DNA of 64,000 nucleotides from Phialocephala subalpina (taxonomy: Eukaryota > Ascomycota > Leotiomycetes > Helotiales > Mollisiaceae): assembly GCA_900073065.1 (NCBI GenBank), contig FJOG01000012.1, positions 587,981 through 651,980 of the forward strand, written 5' to 3'. Of this stretch, positions 22,779 through 34,254 are shown piece by piece. Below the pieces are notes generated by a model. The model did no database searches. It was not told the DNA's origin and saw only the letters and a list, made by a program, of their open reading frames with translations. Within the stretch, counting starts at the first letter, position 1; each line of letters starts with the position of its first letter. The translations under genes and the position numbers were made by a program.

Positions 22779-23535
22779 AGTGCTTCAGGCGGTTGCAGTT
22801 GGCGGTTGCAGTTACGGGACAGCGTTGGACTTCCTGCATGGTTTTAGTTGTTTCTTAGCACTGCGTTCATTTGGCGTTGAGGCATGCTCATTGCTCTCAC
22901 TCTCCCCGACGTAGTCAATATTGCGTTTTCAACAAATCGATCTTCTTTCTAACTTTGCGTTATTGATTACATCGGCTCAGAGAGTCAATCATTCTCTGAG
23001 TTTGTTCCAACAATTATGCTTTTCCCCTTAGGAGCAATCGCCCATGTTGAGCATCTCAAGCATGAGTCACATGGGAGAAAACTCTTGAGTAGCAAGTCGG
23101 TGTGGGAGAGTTTCAGAGGACTCTTCTGAAGAGTGCAAATTTTTAAACTACAGGCTTATGTGATACCATATATACTTTCCAATACTTCAGACACTGTACT
23201 TTCAGTGGTGATATATTCGCTGTTCTGAAGGTGAGAGAGTATTAGGCGAGAGAAAAGGGGAAAAGCGAGACCACCGTTCTCATTCTCCCAGCCTCGCTGG
23301 GATTTGTCTACCCATCGCGTCCTATCAAGGCTGGGAGAGTAGAAATACTGAGCGAGACAAATCGAGTTCAACAGAAAAGGGAAGATTGAAACAAGACCTC
23401 TCGTGAAGTATCCAATGCCTGCACTTCATTCGTCTTGAATCTAAGAACACAAACATCAAATGGTCATGCAAGCCCAGAAACGGATGTAACTGCCTGCTGC
23501 ACCCCAAAGCAAACTATTCCAGCCATAAAACCCTC
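22779..23535. other. convergent 3' intergenic region
   Basis: 757 nt between convergent genes. A small hairpin, CCCAGC-CTC-GCTGGG, lies near 23287-23301. No gene seen. Confidence 0.45.
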
Positions 23536-26500
23536 TCAATATCTATAATTGTTCTCGTTACCGGCGACACGTCTCCGACAGCTAACACAATTCCATACAT
23601 TACTGCGCGGATTTTGAAGTTGTTCGCAATTAGGACAATAAACCTTTCCGCCGTGCATTCCTAACAAAACTACCCACGCCGCTTCTGACCTCTGTCTCAT
23701 TGCGATGAGGGTCTCACTGCGGTGTCCAGTGCATATCCACGCCGCCTTCATTTGCATCACACATCTACAGTCACCACGATCAAAATCAAGTTTCTCTCCA
23801 TTCATCAACTGTTGCTTTATGCCATTGGCACAGTCCATACACCAATTGAATTTCGTGTTTGAAACTAACTGCAATTCAGCTCTCGCATAATGACTCCTGG
23901 ACTTATTGTAGCAATCCTGGCAGAAACGGAAGTGTGCGTGTTCGATGTGTTCACAGTATCGGGTTGGTGTCTTGCCGCATTCAGGTAACTCGGTATACAA
24001 TACTGCAGTTTCTGCGCCGTTTATATTGAGGTCAATATCTTTGGCTTCTTGGCATCCTACTGGATAGCCGAACATACCCGTTCTTCCCTGCGGTGGTAGT
24101 AGGGGAAAGACAGGTCCGTTAAGGGGTACGTCGTAAGCTGGCGGTGCAAGGTTTTGAAGGCCTGTTTGTTGCTGGGGCTGCTGTGGTGGTGGCGTTGGAG
24201 GCTGCTGTGGCTGGTATTCCGTTGTGTCATGGTCTTCTAATCGTGGGAGGGTCAGACGACACCTATCTGCAAATTGTATGAAAGGTACTTTAGTTGGCTC
24301 TGTATCGGTTGATTCCGTTCCACCCATCGGTGTATCTTCTTCGTCCTCAAAAAGATAGTCCATGCTCGTGTCAGGAGTTTCTGCGGATGCTAATGGATCT
24401 GATGGCGCCTCCGTTTCCCGTGTCGGCCAGCTCGAATTTGTGTTTTGAAGCTCTTGAGATGGAGTTGCTGTTGCATGAAGGTTATTGTCTTGTTGGGCGT
24501 TTCTGACATGGCTAAAAGGATTCAGATCTTGAACGTGATCGATTTGATCTCCAAAGTGCGTGTTTGTAACTGCTTGGTATTGTAAAATGGGAGAATTTCT
24601 AGCTGCTCCAAAAGATCCAGAAGGGCCAGCAGGTGGCTGTGGAGTTTGATACATGGTGGTTGGTGGCTCCAGTATGCGAGGGTCGATCAAGCCAGTCAGG
24701 CTGCTAGCAACAGGATCTAGAGGGCGTACTCCCGCAGCATCGAAGGTAGGCGGAGGTTGAGGTTGTTGCCCAACATCAAAGCCAATCCCCCATCCCAGGT
24801 CGTCGTAGCCAGTACGCTCTGCTTCCAGCACGTCATTTGGCCAACGAGGACGTGGTATACCGTCTATAACATCGTACTCGATGCAGTAATACTTCGGGTT
24901 TCCTTGCTGTCGTTCCTTGCGACACGGTGCGCATGGGCGCTCTCTTGTACATCTTAGAGGGTAATTTCCAAAGTAACAGACCGCACAAGGTCTGAAAGGT
25001 CGATCTTGATCTCTTAGGGGACTCCTAGATCTGTACCCATGATCTCGGCGTTAGTATTCATATTTCAAGCACCTCAAAGGGGAGAGTAGGATGCCCCAGG
25101 AGCGTCCGCGTATTCAAACATCGCGAAACGAAGGGGACAGGGGAGTATTGCTCCGAGAATGTGAGCTTACCTGTATCCTGTGTTTGGGGATTGGCCGCGT
25201 GTTGGAGATCGAGACCGTGAATCCCGCTCTCGAGCAGACCCTGTATCATCGTCTTGGTCCCAACCCGCGGGCAGGACACTGGCGTGGCCGTTTGGGTAAT
25301 GCTTCTTGTATTCTGCAGCCTTATACTTCTGCGCAATTGGGCAAGGAAGGCATTCCGCCCCCACCTCCGCACAGTTAGAACATGGTCTTCCCTCCCTTAA
25401 ATTGCATTTTCCCTTTCCCCAGACTGACTTCTTGCATCGCCGGCACACCTTCAGCGATGGCCACATCGTTCTCTTCCCATCAGCAACTACTTTAGTTTGG
25501 TAGTTATGAGCTCGTGTTTGCGACGATCGTGGGGTCGAACTGGCAGCCTGCGATCCTCGTTGCACCGTTCGTGTTCGAGGTCGTCCAACTCGTTGTGGTG
25601 GATTTGACCTTCTGAATGTAGTCCTGATGGGACCGTTGACGCCCCAGTCGTACACTAAGTGAAAATTTTAGTGCAGTTCTTCATTGTGAATTCAAAATAC
25701 TGAGAAGTCAAAAAGGCGAACACAGAGAGAGCTTATCTTACGATCATCGCCCGAATCGTCGGGAGGAGGTGGAGTGGGAAGTCTGTCGTAACCTTCATCC
25801 AAAAAGAGCTGTCTGACTTGTTCAACAGCGTCGTGTCTCAACTGGGCATTCTTGGCCGCTCTTACAGCCTTGTCTGCAATCCAAACCGCCTCGTAATTTT
25901 GGTTATACAAGTCTGAGCCCGGAGTAAGCTTTTTAATGTGATCTCTCTCATCCTGCCTTCTTTTCCTGTTAGCTTCATTGTTTGCTGCCTTCCAATCATT
26001 ATTGATCATTCCTCCGGAGAAAAGGCTGGTGGGTACCCCCGGAGGTGCTGTTCGATGTTGGATGCCCATTCGTTCAGACGCTCTCATTCTGCGGGTCCTA
26101 TATTCATTATCTTGTTCACCAACCATTCGTGGTCCATCATTGACGTAGTAGAAAAGCCCTCTTGCTTTGTCCGCAGGGTTCAAAGCAGGGTGCTGCGGGC
26201 CGGCACTAGCGAAATATACTGGTATTCCCATGGCGTTCAAAGTTGATGTTTGTTGTGGTGTTATCCCTGTTCGTCAAAATATTGTAGTTAGTTTATTGAT
26301 TCTTGAAGTGCGTCTGTAGCACAGCTGGAGGGCATGTGGAGCAATACACTCCAGAGACAGCACGAAAGGGGGAATAGTCTGCGGAGAAATTGACACTTAC
26401 AGCCCATTTGAGGCGGTGGTGGAGGTCCTTGGCCCTTCTGTACTGCAATGTTCTGCGCCAGCGGATTCTGATTCGGCACGTTCGGGGTTGACTGTGCATA

Positions 26501-26725
26501 GCTAAACGGATTGGATCCAGGCCGAGGGAGCGTTTGCCCTAGAGGCAAAGACTGATACTGATATGGACTTGGTGCAGCAGGATTCGGAGTCGCAGATGCT
26601 CCTGGAGGCTGCGCAGGCGTCTGACCCTGCTGCCCAGCTGGACCTGTGTTGGACGGAGTCCTACTCCCTGTAGCGCCAGGTATAAGAACCCCGAAGGGAG
26701 TGTAAAATGAGCCATCCCACGACAT
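23536..26725 (-). CDS. large protein with two Zn2Cys6-like Cys clusters and a C-terminal Cys-rich domain
   Basis: Four exons, 26401-26725, 25742-26266, 25171-25654 and 23536-25030, joined in phase (each acceptor restores the frame), give about 942 aa from MSWDGSFYTPFG. The first 110 residues are Pro/Gln/Ala-rich disorder. Cluster 1 (exon 3) has spacing C-x2-C-x9-C-x7-C-x2-C-x6-C (CRRCKKSVWGKGKC, then CSNCAEVGAEC). Cluster 2 (exon 4) has C-x2-C-x8-C-x5-C-x2-C-x12-C (CAVCYFGNYPLRC, then CAPC). Both resemble fungal binuclear Zn(II)2Cys6 fingers with unusual loops. After a long Gln/Pro/Thr-rich linker, the C-terminal 170 residues hold at least seven further Cys pairs, including FRFCQDCYNKSR, WCMDCANG, YCPNCEQL and WNCVSCRRR. 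A DNA- or protein-binding regulatory role is inferred. No named family is recognised with confidence. Confidence 0.7.
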
Positions 26726-27490
26726 GGTTCCGAAGGACGGTGACACGCTTGGCCTTTTTTCTGAAGAAGCTAATTGAGGCAAGCAAGATGAAGGCTTAAT
26801 TAAGTACCTTGCGATGAAGGAGGGGCCCGCGGTAGTACCAAGCAGGTTGACGTTTTGGGACTTTCACCTCGATCGATATGGCGAAAGTGTGAAAGAAATT
26901 ATTTCTTGCAGGGCTTAACAAGACAACGGCATAGCAACTCGATGTGGAAAACGACGCGAAGCAGAAGCACCAAAAGGGCAAATAATGATTTTTGTTGACT
27001 TTCCAAGCGAGAATAACCCTGAGGAATGAAGCTGGTATCTGCATTCCTGAGAGCGCACTGTATACTGTTGGCTTGCAGCATGCATAACTGTGCTAATGTC
27101 CAAAGTGTCGACGAAATGTTCAAACTATTTTCGATATTCATTGCGGTGGTGTTTGGGCATGACCTGTATCCGATGTTGGTACAACTTAGACATTGCCATC
27201 ACGATTCGATAAGCATCAAACGAGGAATGCCGCTATTTCGAAGACGAAGAAGTTCACGAAATAATCAAGGGAAGTTCAATCAAGACTGCACTGTAGTTGA
27301 AATTGATCTGAGCTCATAATGCTAGGTATGCTGATTGTCAGAGAATAAATAGGTCTCTGAAGCTTTGAGAGTGTTCTTTGCGTCGTGCATCCGAACAAGG
27401 ATGCGTATCAAGATGTCCGAAATGCAGATAAAAAATTAAGAAAGAGGGCCGGAATATCAAACTGAAAGGTTTACCATGTGCGAGATATAA
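26726..27490. other. intergenic, no gene seen
   Basis: 765 nt between two minus-strand genes; it should hold the promoter of the Cys-cluster gene and the 3' flank of the TQ-repeat gene. Frames of 60-97 codons have no domain. Confidence 0.45.
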
Positions 27491-29713
27491 TCATGCATCT
27501 CCGCTCTCCTCGACGGGCGCATCCTCGTCCTCAACTTCTTCATGCAGCGCGAAATCTGTCTCATCCTCGTCATTAAGCGAGATGGAGACTTCTCCATCAT
27601 CGAAGCTCTGCATAGACCAGTCGTCCCAATTATCGACGGCCTGCTGAGTTGCTTCGCCCCTCGTGTATAATGTACTGTGACTGATAGGCTTTCCGTCCGG
27701 TGCGAGCGAGATCTTCTTGTCCTTCATGCACTTCGGCTCATGATGACAGCCAGAGCGGTGGGAGAAGCAGTTGTTCCTACTAATATTGATGTTTCCTGGT
27801 TCAACGGTCGTATGGGCGGGATTGAGACAAGTCCAGTTGCCACACAAATGACTGAGGTGCCATTGCTTGTTGATGAATCCATCCTTTTGTTGTTTCGTCA
27901 TCTTGTAATTAACGATCTTTGATACGATGCCATAGTTCAGGACCAGAGAGTGCTTTCCGCGATGGTCTTGCCATGTGAAACACTTTTGGAGTTTGCCAAC
28001 TGAGCGGAGAATGCCGGAAGCTGTAACTCGTGCGGCGGGAGGTGCGGGGTGAAACCAGCAGTCATCATCTTCTCTGAACGGATCGAGGAGATTATGGGTC
28101 TTTCGGATCCACTGCTTCATTGCCTTGGTAAGACTTGGAGGGCAATTGTAGGAACACGCGATACGCTTTCGTTCCCAGCATGTTAGTTTGTTCAGTGGTG
28201 CCTTCTCTGCCTTCGAAGGAGCGGCCGAAAGATCTGACTTGAAGGAGGCTATCGATGCTGCAGTGCGCTGACGGTGAAATAATGTGGGAGCTATTGATGC
28301 TTGCGTGTCGTCGAAGTCGTCGTCTGCGAATGATTGTGATGATATGGGAGTATTCTGGAATGGAGAGCTTGAGCTAGGTGTATTTGGTTGCGTAGCTTGG
28401 AGGCCATTGTCCGTAATCTTTGAGATATGGTCCGAAGCTCGAGTGATGGAGGAAGTTGAGATATTCAACTGGGTTGAAGGTATATGGTGGTTTTCTGGGC
28501 TGAGATTTCGAGAGTCGAGAGCTTGTAAAAAGGCCATTTGTGTATCGGGGAGATCCTCATCTCTCAACGTTAAAACTTTGGCAGGACAATACCTTTGTGT
28601 CTCTAGAAGATCATCGTCTCTCAATGCCTGATTGTAAGCTAAGCCAGGCTGAATGGGATCATTAGCGCGATTGATCTGAGTATCTGGAAGGTCCGCATCG
28701 CTCATAGTTGATGTTTGGAAGTTATCGAGCAGAGAATCATACTTGTAAGATGCTCCAACCTGTGTATCAGGAATTGGTGTGTCGAAGCGAGAGGATTTGG
28801 TAGATAAGAAGTGATTGGTGATTGTGGTCTTTGGGATGGCTGAAGAAGTGAAGGTGCTTTGAGTAAAGTGATCGGAGAAGTTCTGGACATTGACTTGGGT
28901 ATCTGGCAAGTCATCGTCCCCTCGGACTGTCTCGGGAGCAATGTCTCTCTCGCTGTCGTTCGCTTGTGCAGGCGAGCCTGAATCGTCGTCAAAGGGACCA
29001 TGAAGCTTTTGAGAATTGGCTTGGGTGTCCGGTAGAAGGCCATCTCCGTCGAATGAGAAGGACAAGTTAGTTGGTGCGATTGGATTAATTTGGCTCGGTG
29101 AGCATGAATTGTCACCAAAGGATCGATGAACGCTCCAAATGACTTGAGTATCTGGCAATAGATCACCCTCATTGAGGCCCTTGGCAGATGATTTTGTTTC
29201 AATTTCATTGACTCGCGAGTCTGGCAGGTATTCATTAGGAGCGGTATTAGCGATTTGTGTGTTAGGCTGCGTATCGGCGAGAAGTAGGGTTTCAGCTCGC
29301 CCATACTGGGACTTGTCGGATGACGGTACTAGTCCCAGAGAATGATGCTGAAACTTGTGGAGGGAGTCAATTTGTGAGTCTCGATCATCTTCGTGATCAG
29401 AATGGTCTGAAGCAGAGCTTGACGAAGGGTCAGAGAGTATGACATGTGGATTTTCCAAACTGCCAAGGTCTTCTGAACAAGATTTTGTAGACGAATGTTT
29501 CATGTTTCCGTGTTCGTCCTCAACATCTTCGTTATCGGATGGAAGCGAGCCAACTTCTTCCGACTTAGTTCGATGGTGGCTGCTTAGCTTTTCCTTTACA
29601 AAGTTCCCAAGTCCGCGATGTGTTTCATCTTCCGTGGGGCGATCACCTTCGATTTCGGGGTTCTGGAAAGCTTTGCCATTATCCTGTCGTCTTTGGTCGT
29701 AAGGAGGCATCAT
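27491..29713 (-). CDS. TQ-repeat protein with His-Me-finger zinc-loop domain
   Basis: Intronless, 740 aa. Residues about 140-460 carry around a dozen degenerate copies of a short motif, consensus D-L-P-D-T-Q (examples DLLPDTQVIWS, GLLPDTQANSQ, DLPDTQVNVQ, PIPDTQVGAS, DLPDTQINR, DLPDTQMAF, DFDDTQAS), spaced roughly 25-40 residues in acidic Ser-rich disorder. The C-terminal domain (about 500-680) includes WHLSHLCGNWTCLNPAHTTV followed by a Cys/His set (NNCFSHRSGCHHEPKC). This matches the zinc-binding loop of the His-Me-finger (homing-endonuclease-like) family, which is expanded in fungi. The tail is acidic. Clusters of S/T-Q are typical targets of ATM/ATR-type kinases, so a DNA-damage-linked protein is an attractive inference. 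Nuclease activity itself is not shown. Confidence 0.75.
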   Translation of the reverse strand: MMPPYDQRRQDNGKAFQNPEIEGDRPTEDETHRGLGNFVKEKLSSHHRTKSEEVGSLPSDNEDVEDEHGNMKHSSTKSCSEDLGSLENPHVILSDPSSSSASDHSDHEDDRDSQIDSLHKFQHHSLGLVPSSDKSQYGRAETLLLADTQPNTQIANTAPNEYLPDSRVNEIETKSSAKGLNEGDLLPDTQVIWSVHRSFGDNSCSPSQINPIAPTNLSFSFDGDGLLPDTQANSQKLHGPFDDDSGSPAQANDSERDIAPETVRGDDDLPDTQVNVQNFSDHFTQSTFTSSAIPKTTITNHFLSTKSSRFDTPIPDTQVGASYKYDSLLDNFQTSTMSDADLPDTQINRANDPIQPGLAYNQALRDDDLLETQRYCPAKVLTLRDEDLPDTQMAFLQALDSRNLSPENHHIPSTQLNISTSSITRASDHISKITDNGLQATQPNTPSSSSPFQNTPISSQSFADDDFDDTQASIAPTLFHRQRTAASIASFKSDLSAAPSKAEKAPLNKLTCWERKRIACSYNCPPSLTKAMKQWIRKTHNLLDPFREDDDCWFHPAPPAARVTASGILRSVGKLQKCFTWQDHRGKHSLVLNYGIVSKIVNYKMTKQQKDGFINKQWHLSHLCGNWTCLNPAHTTVEPGNINISRNNCFSHRSGCHHEPKCMKDKKISLAPDGKPISHSTLYTRGEATQQAVDNWDDWSMQSFDDGEVSISLNDEDETDFALHEEVEDEDAPVEESGDA

Positions 29714-30707
29714 TGGATACTATTGTAAATGTGGCAGGTAGGCTGGAGTCAATTAGCTAAATCCTTCTACATTCGCCTTTCTATTTGGGCATAACTTAGA
29801 AAGTTAGAGTGGCTCCTTCTTGAGGAATGAGCCTGGTTGAAGACGGTGATACTGTCCAGGTCGTCGCTGGTAGAGATGAAGGTGAGCGTTCGAGTTTGGA
29901 TGGAGTGGGGTAGATCTTTTGTAGCAAAGCGGAGCGCGAAAGCGAGTTGATTGTGAAGATGCGGACAAGATATCGAAGTAATTGTAAGAAACCTAGCGTT
30001 CAGCGGGTGGAGGTATTATTCCGAATTATCATCAGCAATTCCAGTTGAATGGCAATATCAGAAGTGGCAGGTGGCCATGGACGTGGTCGCCTCGAAAGAC
30101 GTGAAAGTTGAAGATGAGGCCAAGACCTGGACTTTCGAGGTCGAGGTCTCGAGACTAAGGTAAGAGGTGGGAGATTGTCGAGTACCAACGTTCTCAACCG
30201 TTGGCTGAATTAAGCGAGGAGGCTAAGTCATGTTGAGATACTTCAAGTCTTCATCCTTCTTGACTCTAACTAACGTTCCTCTTCACTCACAACGTATTGA
30301 GAAGTCCGGTGAGGCTAGGAGTTCGAAAGCGCTGTCGAGTCTCGAATCCAAGATGTCTGACTTGCAGTATCTATAGTCAATGCCCGACTTCCTCAAGAGA
30401 CCATGCTGCAAACAAGTCTTGAGAGTGGATTTCAGCCACAGGTTGAGATGTAATCCTTCCAAGACTAAAGTCGATGAAAGGTAACCAAAGTCGACGGACA
30501 GAAAGGAGGTGGAAACTGATGGAGATGTCGGGGCATCGGCCGCTAGTGTTCCGACCCCGTCCTCGCCAGTCCAAACCATGGATCGTCAGATCGATAATGG
30601 TTTGGCAAGACAACTCCCACTCGACAGCCTCTCTGCAACTACTCCAAGGTAAGCACGTCAGATACGTGATGGACAGGGTCAAAGTTCATATACTAATGGC
30701 TTCATAG
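29714..30707. other. divergent intergenic region with possible 5' UTR intron
   Basis: 994 nt. A GTAAGC donor near 30652 and a TACTAATG...CATAG acceptor ending at 30707 suggest a 5' UTR intron for the next gene. A start at ATG 30579 (MDRQIDNGLARQL) would enter the wrong frame through that splice. Confidence 0.45.
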
Positions 30708-31166
30708 ATGCAGCCGCAAACCCCAGCCAGACGAGGGACTTTGGGCAAAGGAGAAAATACCCCTGGTAGAACACCCCGCCGGCGAAGTCGAAGTCCTACC
30801 ACAGCTTCCACATCCAACCGCCGTAGAAGTCGCAGCCCCCTCACTCTCCGTAAGCAGCCGGATTGGGGCAGCCTCTGGGATGAGTTACCATCATCCAAGA
30901 GATCCCACCAAGACGAAGGCTACGCCAGACTGTCTCCACCACGATTCGATGTCAAGTCGCCAAAGCCCCTGGAACAACGCCTTGACATCCAAACCTTAGT
31001 AAAGGGACAGACAATCAAGCTGGAGAAAGATAAGATCAAGAGAGAGGAGGAGGAGAAGGAAATCAACTTGATTGAGCTCACTCCAAGTCCGCCCCGACAT
31101 AAGAGCAAGCGTGGAGAAAAGCTTACGTACGATAATGTCGTCAAGGAAGAAGTCAAGGAACACTGA
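30708..31166 (+). CDS. small basic RS/charged hypothetical protein
   Basis: 152 aa, not recognised. The ATG lies directly after a probable intron acceptor, so the first exon may be untranslated or a short coding exon may be missing. The N-terminal third is rich in Arg, Ser, Thr and Pro (ARRGTLGKG; TPGRTPRRRSRSPTTAS; NRRRSRSPLTLRKQPDWG). A conserved-looking patch DWGSLWDELPSSKRSH follows. The C-terminal half is a charged helix (QTIKLEKDKIKREEEEKEIN) ending TYDNVVKEEVKEH. RS-type repeats are usual in nuclear RNA- or chromatin-linked proteins, but no domain supports a specific role. It is convergent with the F-box gene 60 nt downstream. Confidence 0.55.
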   Translation: MQPQTPARRGTLGKGENTPGRTPRRRSRSPTTASTSNRRRSRSPLTLRKQPDWGSLWDELPSSKRSHQDEGYARLSPPRFDVKSPKPLEQRLDIQTLVKGQTIKLEKDKIKREEEEKEINLIELTPSPPRHKSKRGEKLTYDNVVKEEVKEH

Positions 31167-31225
31167 AGAGCTGCAGTCAAGGTAAGGAGCAACTCCCTCT
31201 CAGTTATCGTTTACCGATGCAGGAA

Positions 31226-32476
31226 CTAATCAGGCATATTCCACCAGACTCCCGTCAAAATGCCCAGAGGTCTCTCCATCTCATTTTCTTCGATAATCTC
31301 TAGTAGATCGCTTGCGTCAAGCCTTGTCTGTTCAGTAGCGGCCCATGCTAGCCTCATACTCACTCTCACACTCCTTAAATCCGGCAATTGTCCCCTCTCA
31401 ATAGCATCGTAAACGGAGCTAGCACTGATTCCTACGTCTGCACCTGCTGTCGGTGAGCACTCCAAATCCAAGATCCTCAAAGGATGGTTCTGTGGGATGG
31501 ATTCTGCAGAGAAAAGCGTGTCGCTAATATAGTCCGCAGAAATTCTTAGGGCAATGAGTGAAGGAAGGTCTAGAAAAAGTGAATCTAGAGATCCTTGGAA
31601 AAGATGTGGCATCGGGAAACGAATTGTCAGATGTTTGAGTTGTGAGCCAATCTTTTCCAGCGTGGCTAATAGAGAGGATGCATGAATTTGCGGGCAAGAC
31701 TGAATACTGAGTCGTTCCAGCGTTGGCGAAACATTAGACAGATGAGTACATAGAAAGTTGTCGGATACCCCTCCTGCAAGATGTAACGCTTTCAATCGTG
31801 GTGGCCAACTGTAAGGTTCCGTCTCTGCTTGCTGATCATAGCTTGAGCTTCTGGGGAAGAACAAAGTCTCCAAATCAGTCAAGGACTTGAGCGTTTGAAA
31901 CAGCAGTTTGTTTGATACTGAAGCAGATATCAAGGAAAGGTCCAGATGGCGAAGTTTCGTGCATTTGCTCGCCGCGGCAAAACTATTGATGGCAAAGGAA
32001 GCTTGTGGTGCCACAAACTCCTCAATGTTTCCTTTCAAACGTCCAAGAAGTCTTGCGGTCAAGCTTCTACTTGAATTGTGTACCAGATCTCCCATGTCCA
32101 GACGCTTTACAAAGACAGAAAGTGCGGATTGTCGAATGTGAGCATTTTTCGAAGGGCAGACAGTTGTGACAAACTCATTGAAGTTGCCACCAGTGAGGTA
32201 TGGTCGCTCGTACAGGGTGGCAATGCTAGCGGAGTACCACGCTCGAGAGACAAGAGCGCAAGCCCAAAAGATCCCTTGGGTTGTCGATCGGCGGGGTATA
32301 TAGGAGAGGATGTGGGAGATGACTTCGGAAGGGAGGAGGATCTCGCGGTCGGTCTTCGAAGGAAGGACTATTGGGGTGCTTTCTTGGGAGAGTATTCGGT
32401 CTTTCGAATGTGTAGGGACCTGGAACGGCTTAGACATCTCAACGTTCCAATTGCTCTGCGCATCTAGAGCAGCCAT
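31226..32476 (-). CDS. F-box protein with LRR-like repeats
   Basis: Intronless, 416 aa. Residues about 45-85 form an F-box: ILLPSEVISHILSYIPRRST then CALVSRAWYSASIATLYERP. The rest is made of leucine-rich-repeat-like units (LRHLDLSLISASVSNKLL; LKALHLAGGVSDNFLCTHLS; LERLSIQSCPQIHASSLLATL). F-box/LRR proteins recruit substrates to SCF ubiquitin ligases through Skp1. The substrate cannot be read from sequence. The 314-nt gap to the divergent Gemin2 gene suggests a shared promoter region. Confidence 0.85.
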   Translation of the reverse strand: MAALDAQSNWNVEMSKPFQVPTHSKDRILSQESTPIVLPSKTDREILLPSEVISHILSYIPRRSTTQGIFWACALVSRAWYSASIATLYERPYLTGGNFNEFVTTVCPSKNAHIRQSALSVFVKRLDMGDLVHNSSRSLTARLLGRLKGNIEEFVAPQASFAINSFAAASKCTKLRHLDLSLISASVSNKLLFQTLKSLTDLETLFFPRSSSYDQQAETEPYSWPPRLKALHLAGGVSDNFLCTHLSNVSPTLERLSIQSCPQIHASSLLATLEKIGSQLKHLTIRFPMPHLFQGSLDSLFLDLPSLIALRISADYISDTLFSAESIPQNHPLRILDLECSPTAGADVGISASSVYDAIERGQLPDLRSVRVSMRLAWAATEQTRLDASDLLEIIEENEMERPLGILTGVWWNMPD

Positions 32477-32790
32477 AGTGACTACGGTGGCGATTGTTGA
32501 GTTAAGGTGGGGTAAGACAAGCTGGCAGAGGGGTCGTGCCAGACACTTTGGTTCTTCAAGGTCGAGACATTATGTCCTTGGACTTGAATTGACGTCCAAT
32601 GCAATGAATCTTAAGTGAGTGGCTATTGTAGAAAATTGTAATAAAGTTGAAGATCACACGAGGCGCGCCCCGCAGTGCACTAGCGCGAGTTGCATTACAT
32701 AAGCAAGGCTGAAGCTCGCAACGCTCGACTTCAACTTCCTCTTTGGCGAAAAGAGAATTGCTTCTCTAGGAAACACCGGCGACAACGACA

Positions 32791-34254
32791 ATGGCAGGAA
32801 AGAAGCGGAAGAGTCCGCCAGACTCGTCAGATGAGATCTATAGCAATAAATCTCGTTCTCGACCTTCTGCGGAGGCGCGAGTCGACCCTACCTATGGCCA
32901 ACGAAGCGCGATCCCCGGCTTGGACGATGGCAACATGTACGGAGATGAAGATGATAGTCTCATGTATGATGAGGATATGGACGCGCTATCATACTTACGC
33001 TCTGTGAGGTAAGTCTATCTAGTCTTCTTGTAGAGGCTATCAAGGGTCATTTCGAGAGCAATTGCTAATCTCAGTTTTAGGCAGGAAGCTTTCGGCATCC
33101 CAAACCTGTTAGTTGCACCAAAGGATGAGCAAGAAGATGAGCGCGACATATATGAAGATGGGGTCGGTGACTTTCGAGGACGGTACGAGGATGGTGCATA
33201 TCTTGCTGCTGCAGGCTCTACTCCGGAAGATGCCCAAGACACCGAGGAGGAAGAGAAAGATTCGCAGGTTGTCTATTTCGACTCGATAATTTCCCGATAT
33301 GAAGACCTGCGCTCTCGACTGGCTCAAATACCTCCGGTAGACGTTGTCAGGAATCTTGATTCCAACCACCCTACACAAGTCGGGCCATTGAACAAGGTGC
33401 TTACACGGTGGTGGATCAAGAATATGCAGCAATCCGACCCCCAGCCTGCCCAAGTCGCATGTATGAGCAAGAGTTCGGTGCTGAGACTTCTGAGGTTGCT
33501 CACTCAAGGTTCTCTCCTGAAAAGAGAGTCACAAGTGCAATTTGGAGTCAGCTACTGGGTCTGGAGTCTTCTTGCGAAGTTGCCGGATAGGGGTTTGTTG
33601 AACAGTGAGGAAATCGGAGTGGTAAGAGAGCTAGGGAAGAAGGCGGTCTTGATTGGCATGGGATTGAATGAAGTAAAGGAATGGAAAGAAGGGATAGAGG
33701 ATGTCGAGGCACAATTTGAGGAGAATTTAGGTGGTGACGAGGAGACAGCCCGCAATGACGATGAGATTGAGTTGGAGGACGACATCTCCGCGGAGGGATA
33801 TCCTACCGCCAATATCGAACACGCAGCAGATGATAGTCAGAGTACCGATACCCCATCGCAAACTCTACCAGTCGACTTGGACCCGTTAGATATGGACAGA
33901 GATGCGGAACAGCCGGTGAGTGCTAGCTCCCAAACACTCGTAGCGGATGGTGAGGCCGTCGGTACTGCTGAGAACAATGAAGATCTTTCGGGTGGAGGAA
34001 TTGTTTCCAACAGCGGCGATGGGGATGATGCCGAAGCTCTAGCAGCCATGAAGGCACGAATGCTAGGACGATTGACTTCGCCTGAAGCGTCAGTCAACCT
34101 CGAACCAGAAACATCGGCAGCGCTAAAGTCAAGGCCTCCTCCATCCAAGCTGAATACCAGAGCAACTGTGGATATGATTATAACAGTAGCTGGCGAGAAA
34201 TATGGTCAGAGAGACCTGCTGGAATTCCGGAGCCAATGGGCTCACATAGTGTAG
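32791..34254 (+). CDS. Gemin2/SIP1/Brr1-family protein
   Basis: Two exons, 32791-33008 and 33081-34254, with a 72-nt intron (GTAAGT...TTTTAG, phase 2), give 463 aa. The splice falls inside a hallmark of the family: ALSYLRSVRQEAFGIPNLLVAPK. Later hallmark segments are PLNKVLTRWWIKNMQQSDPQPAQ, SSVLRLLRLLTQGSLLKRE and VSYWVWSLLAKLPDRGLLNSEEIGVVRELGKKA. Gemin2 works with SMN in loading Sm proteins onto spliceosomal snRNAs. Between about 300 and 420 there is an acidic, Ser/Thr-rich insertion, and the C-terminus ends in a conserved-looking TVDMIITVAGEKYGQRDLLEF. The family assignment is from these motifs. Confidence 0.85.
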
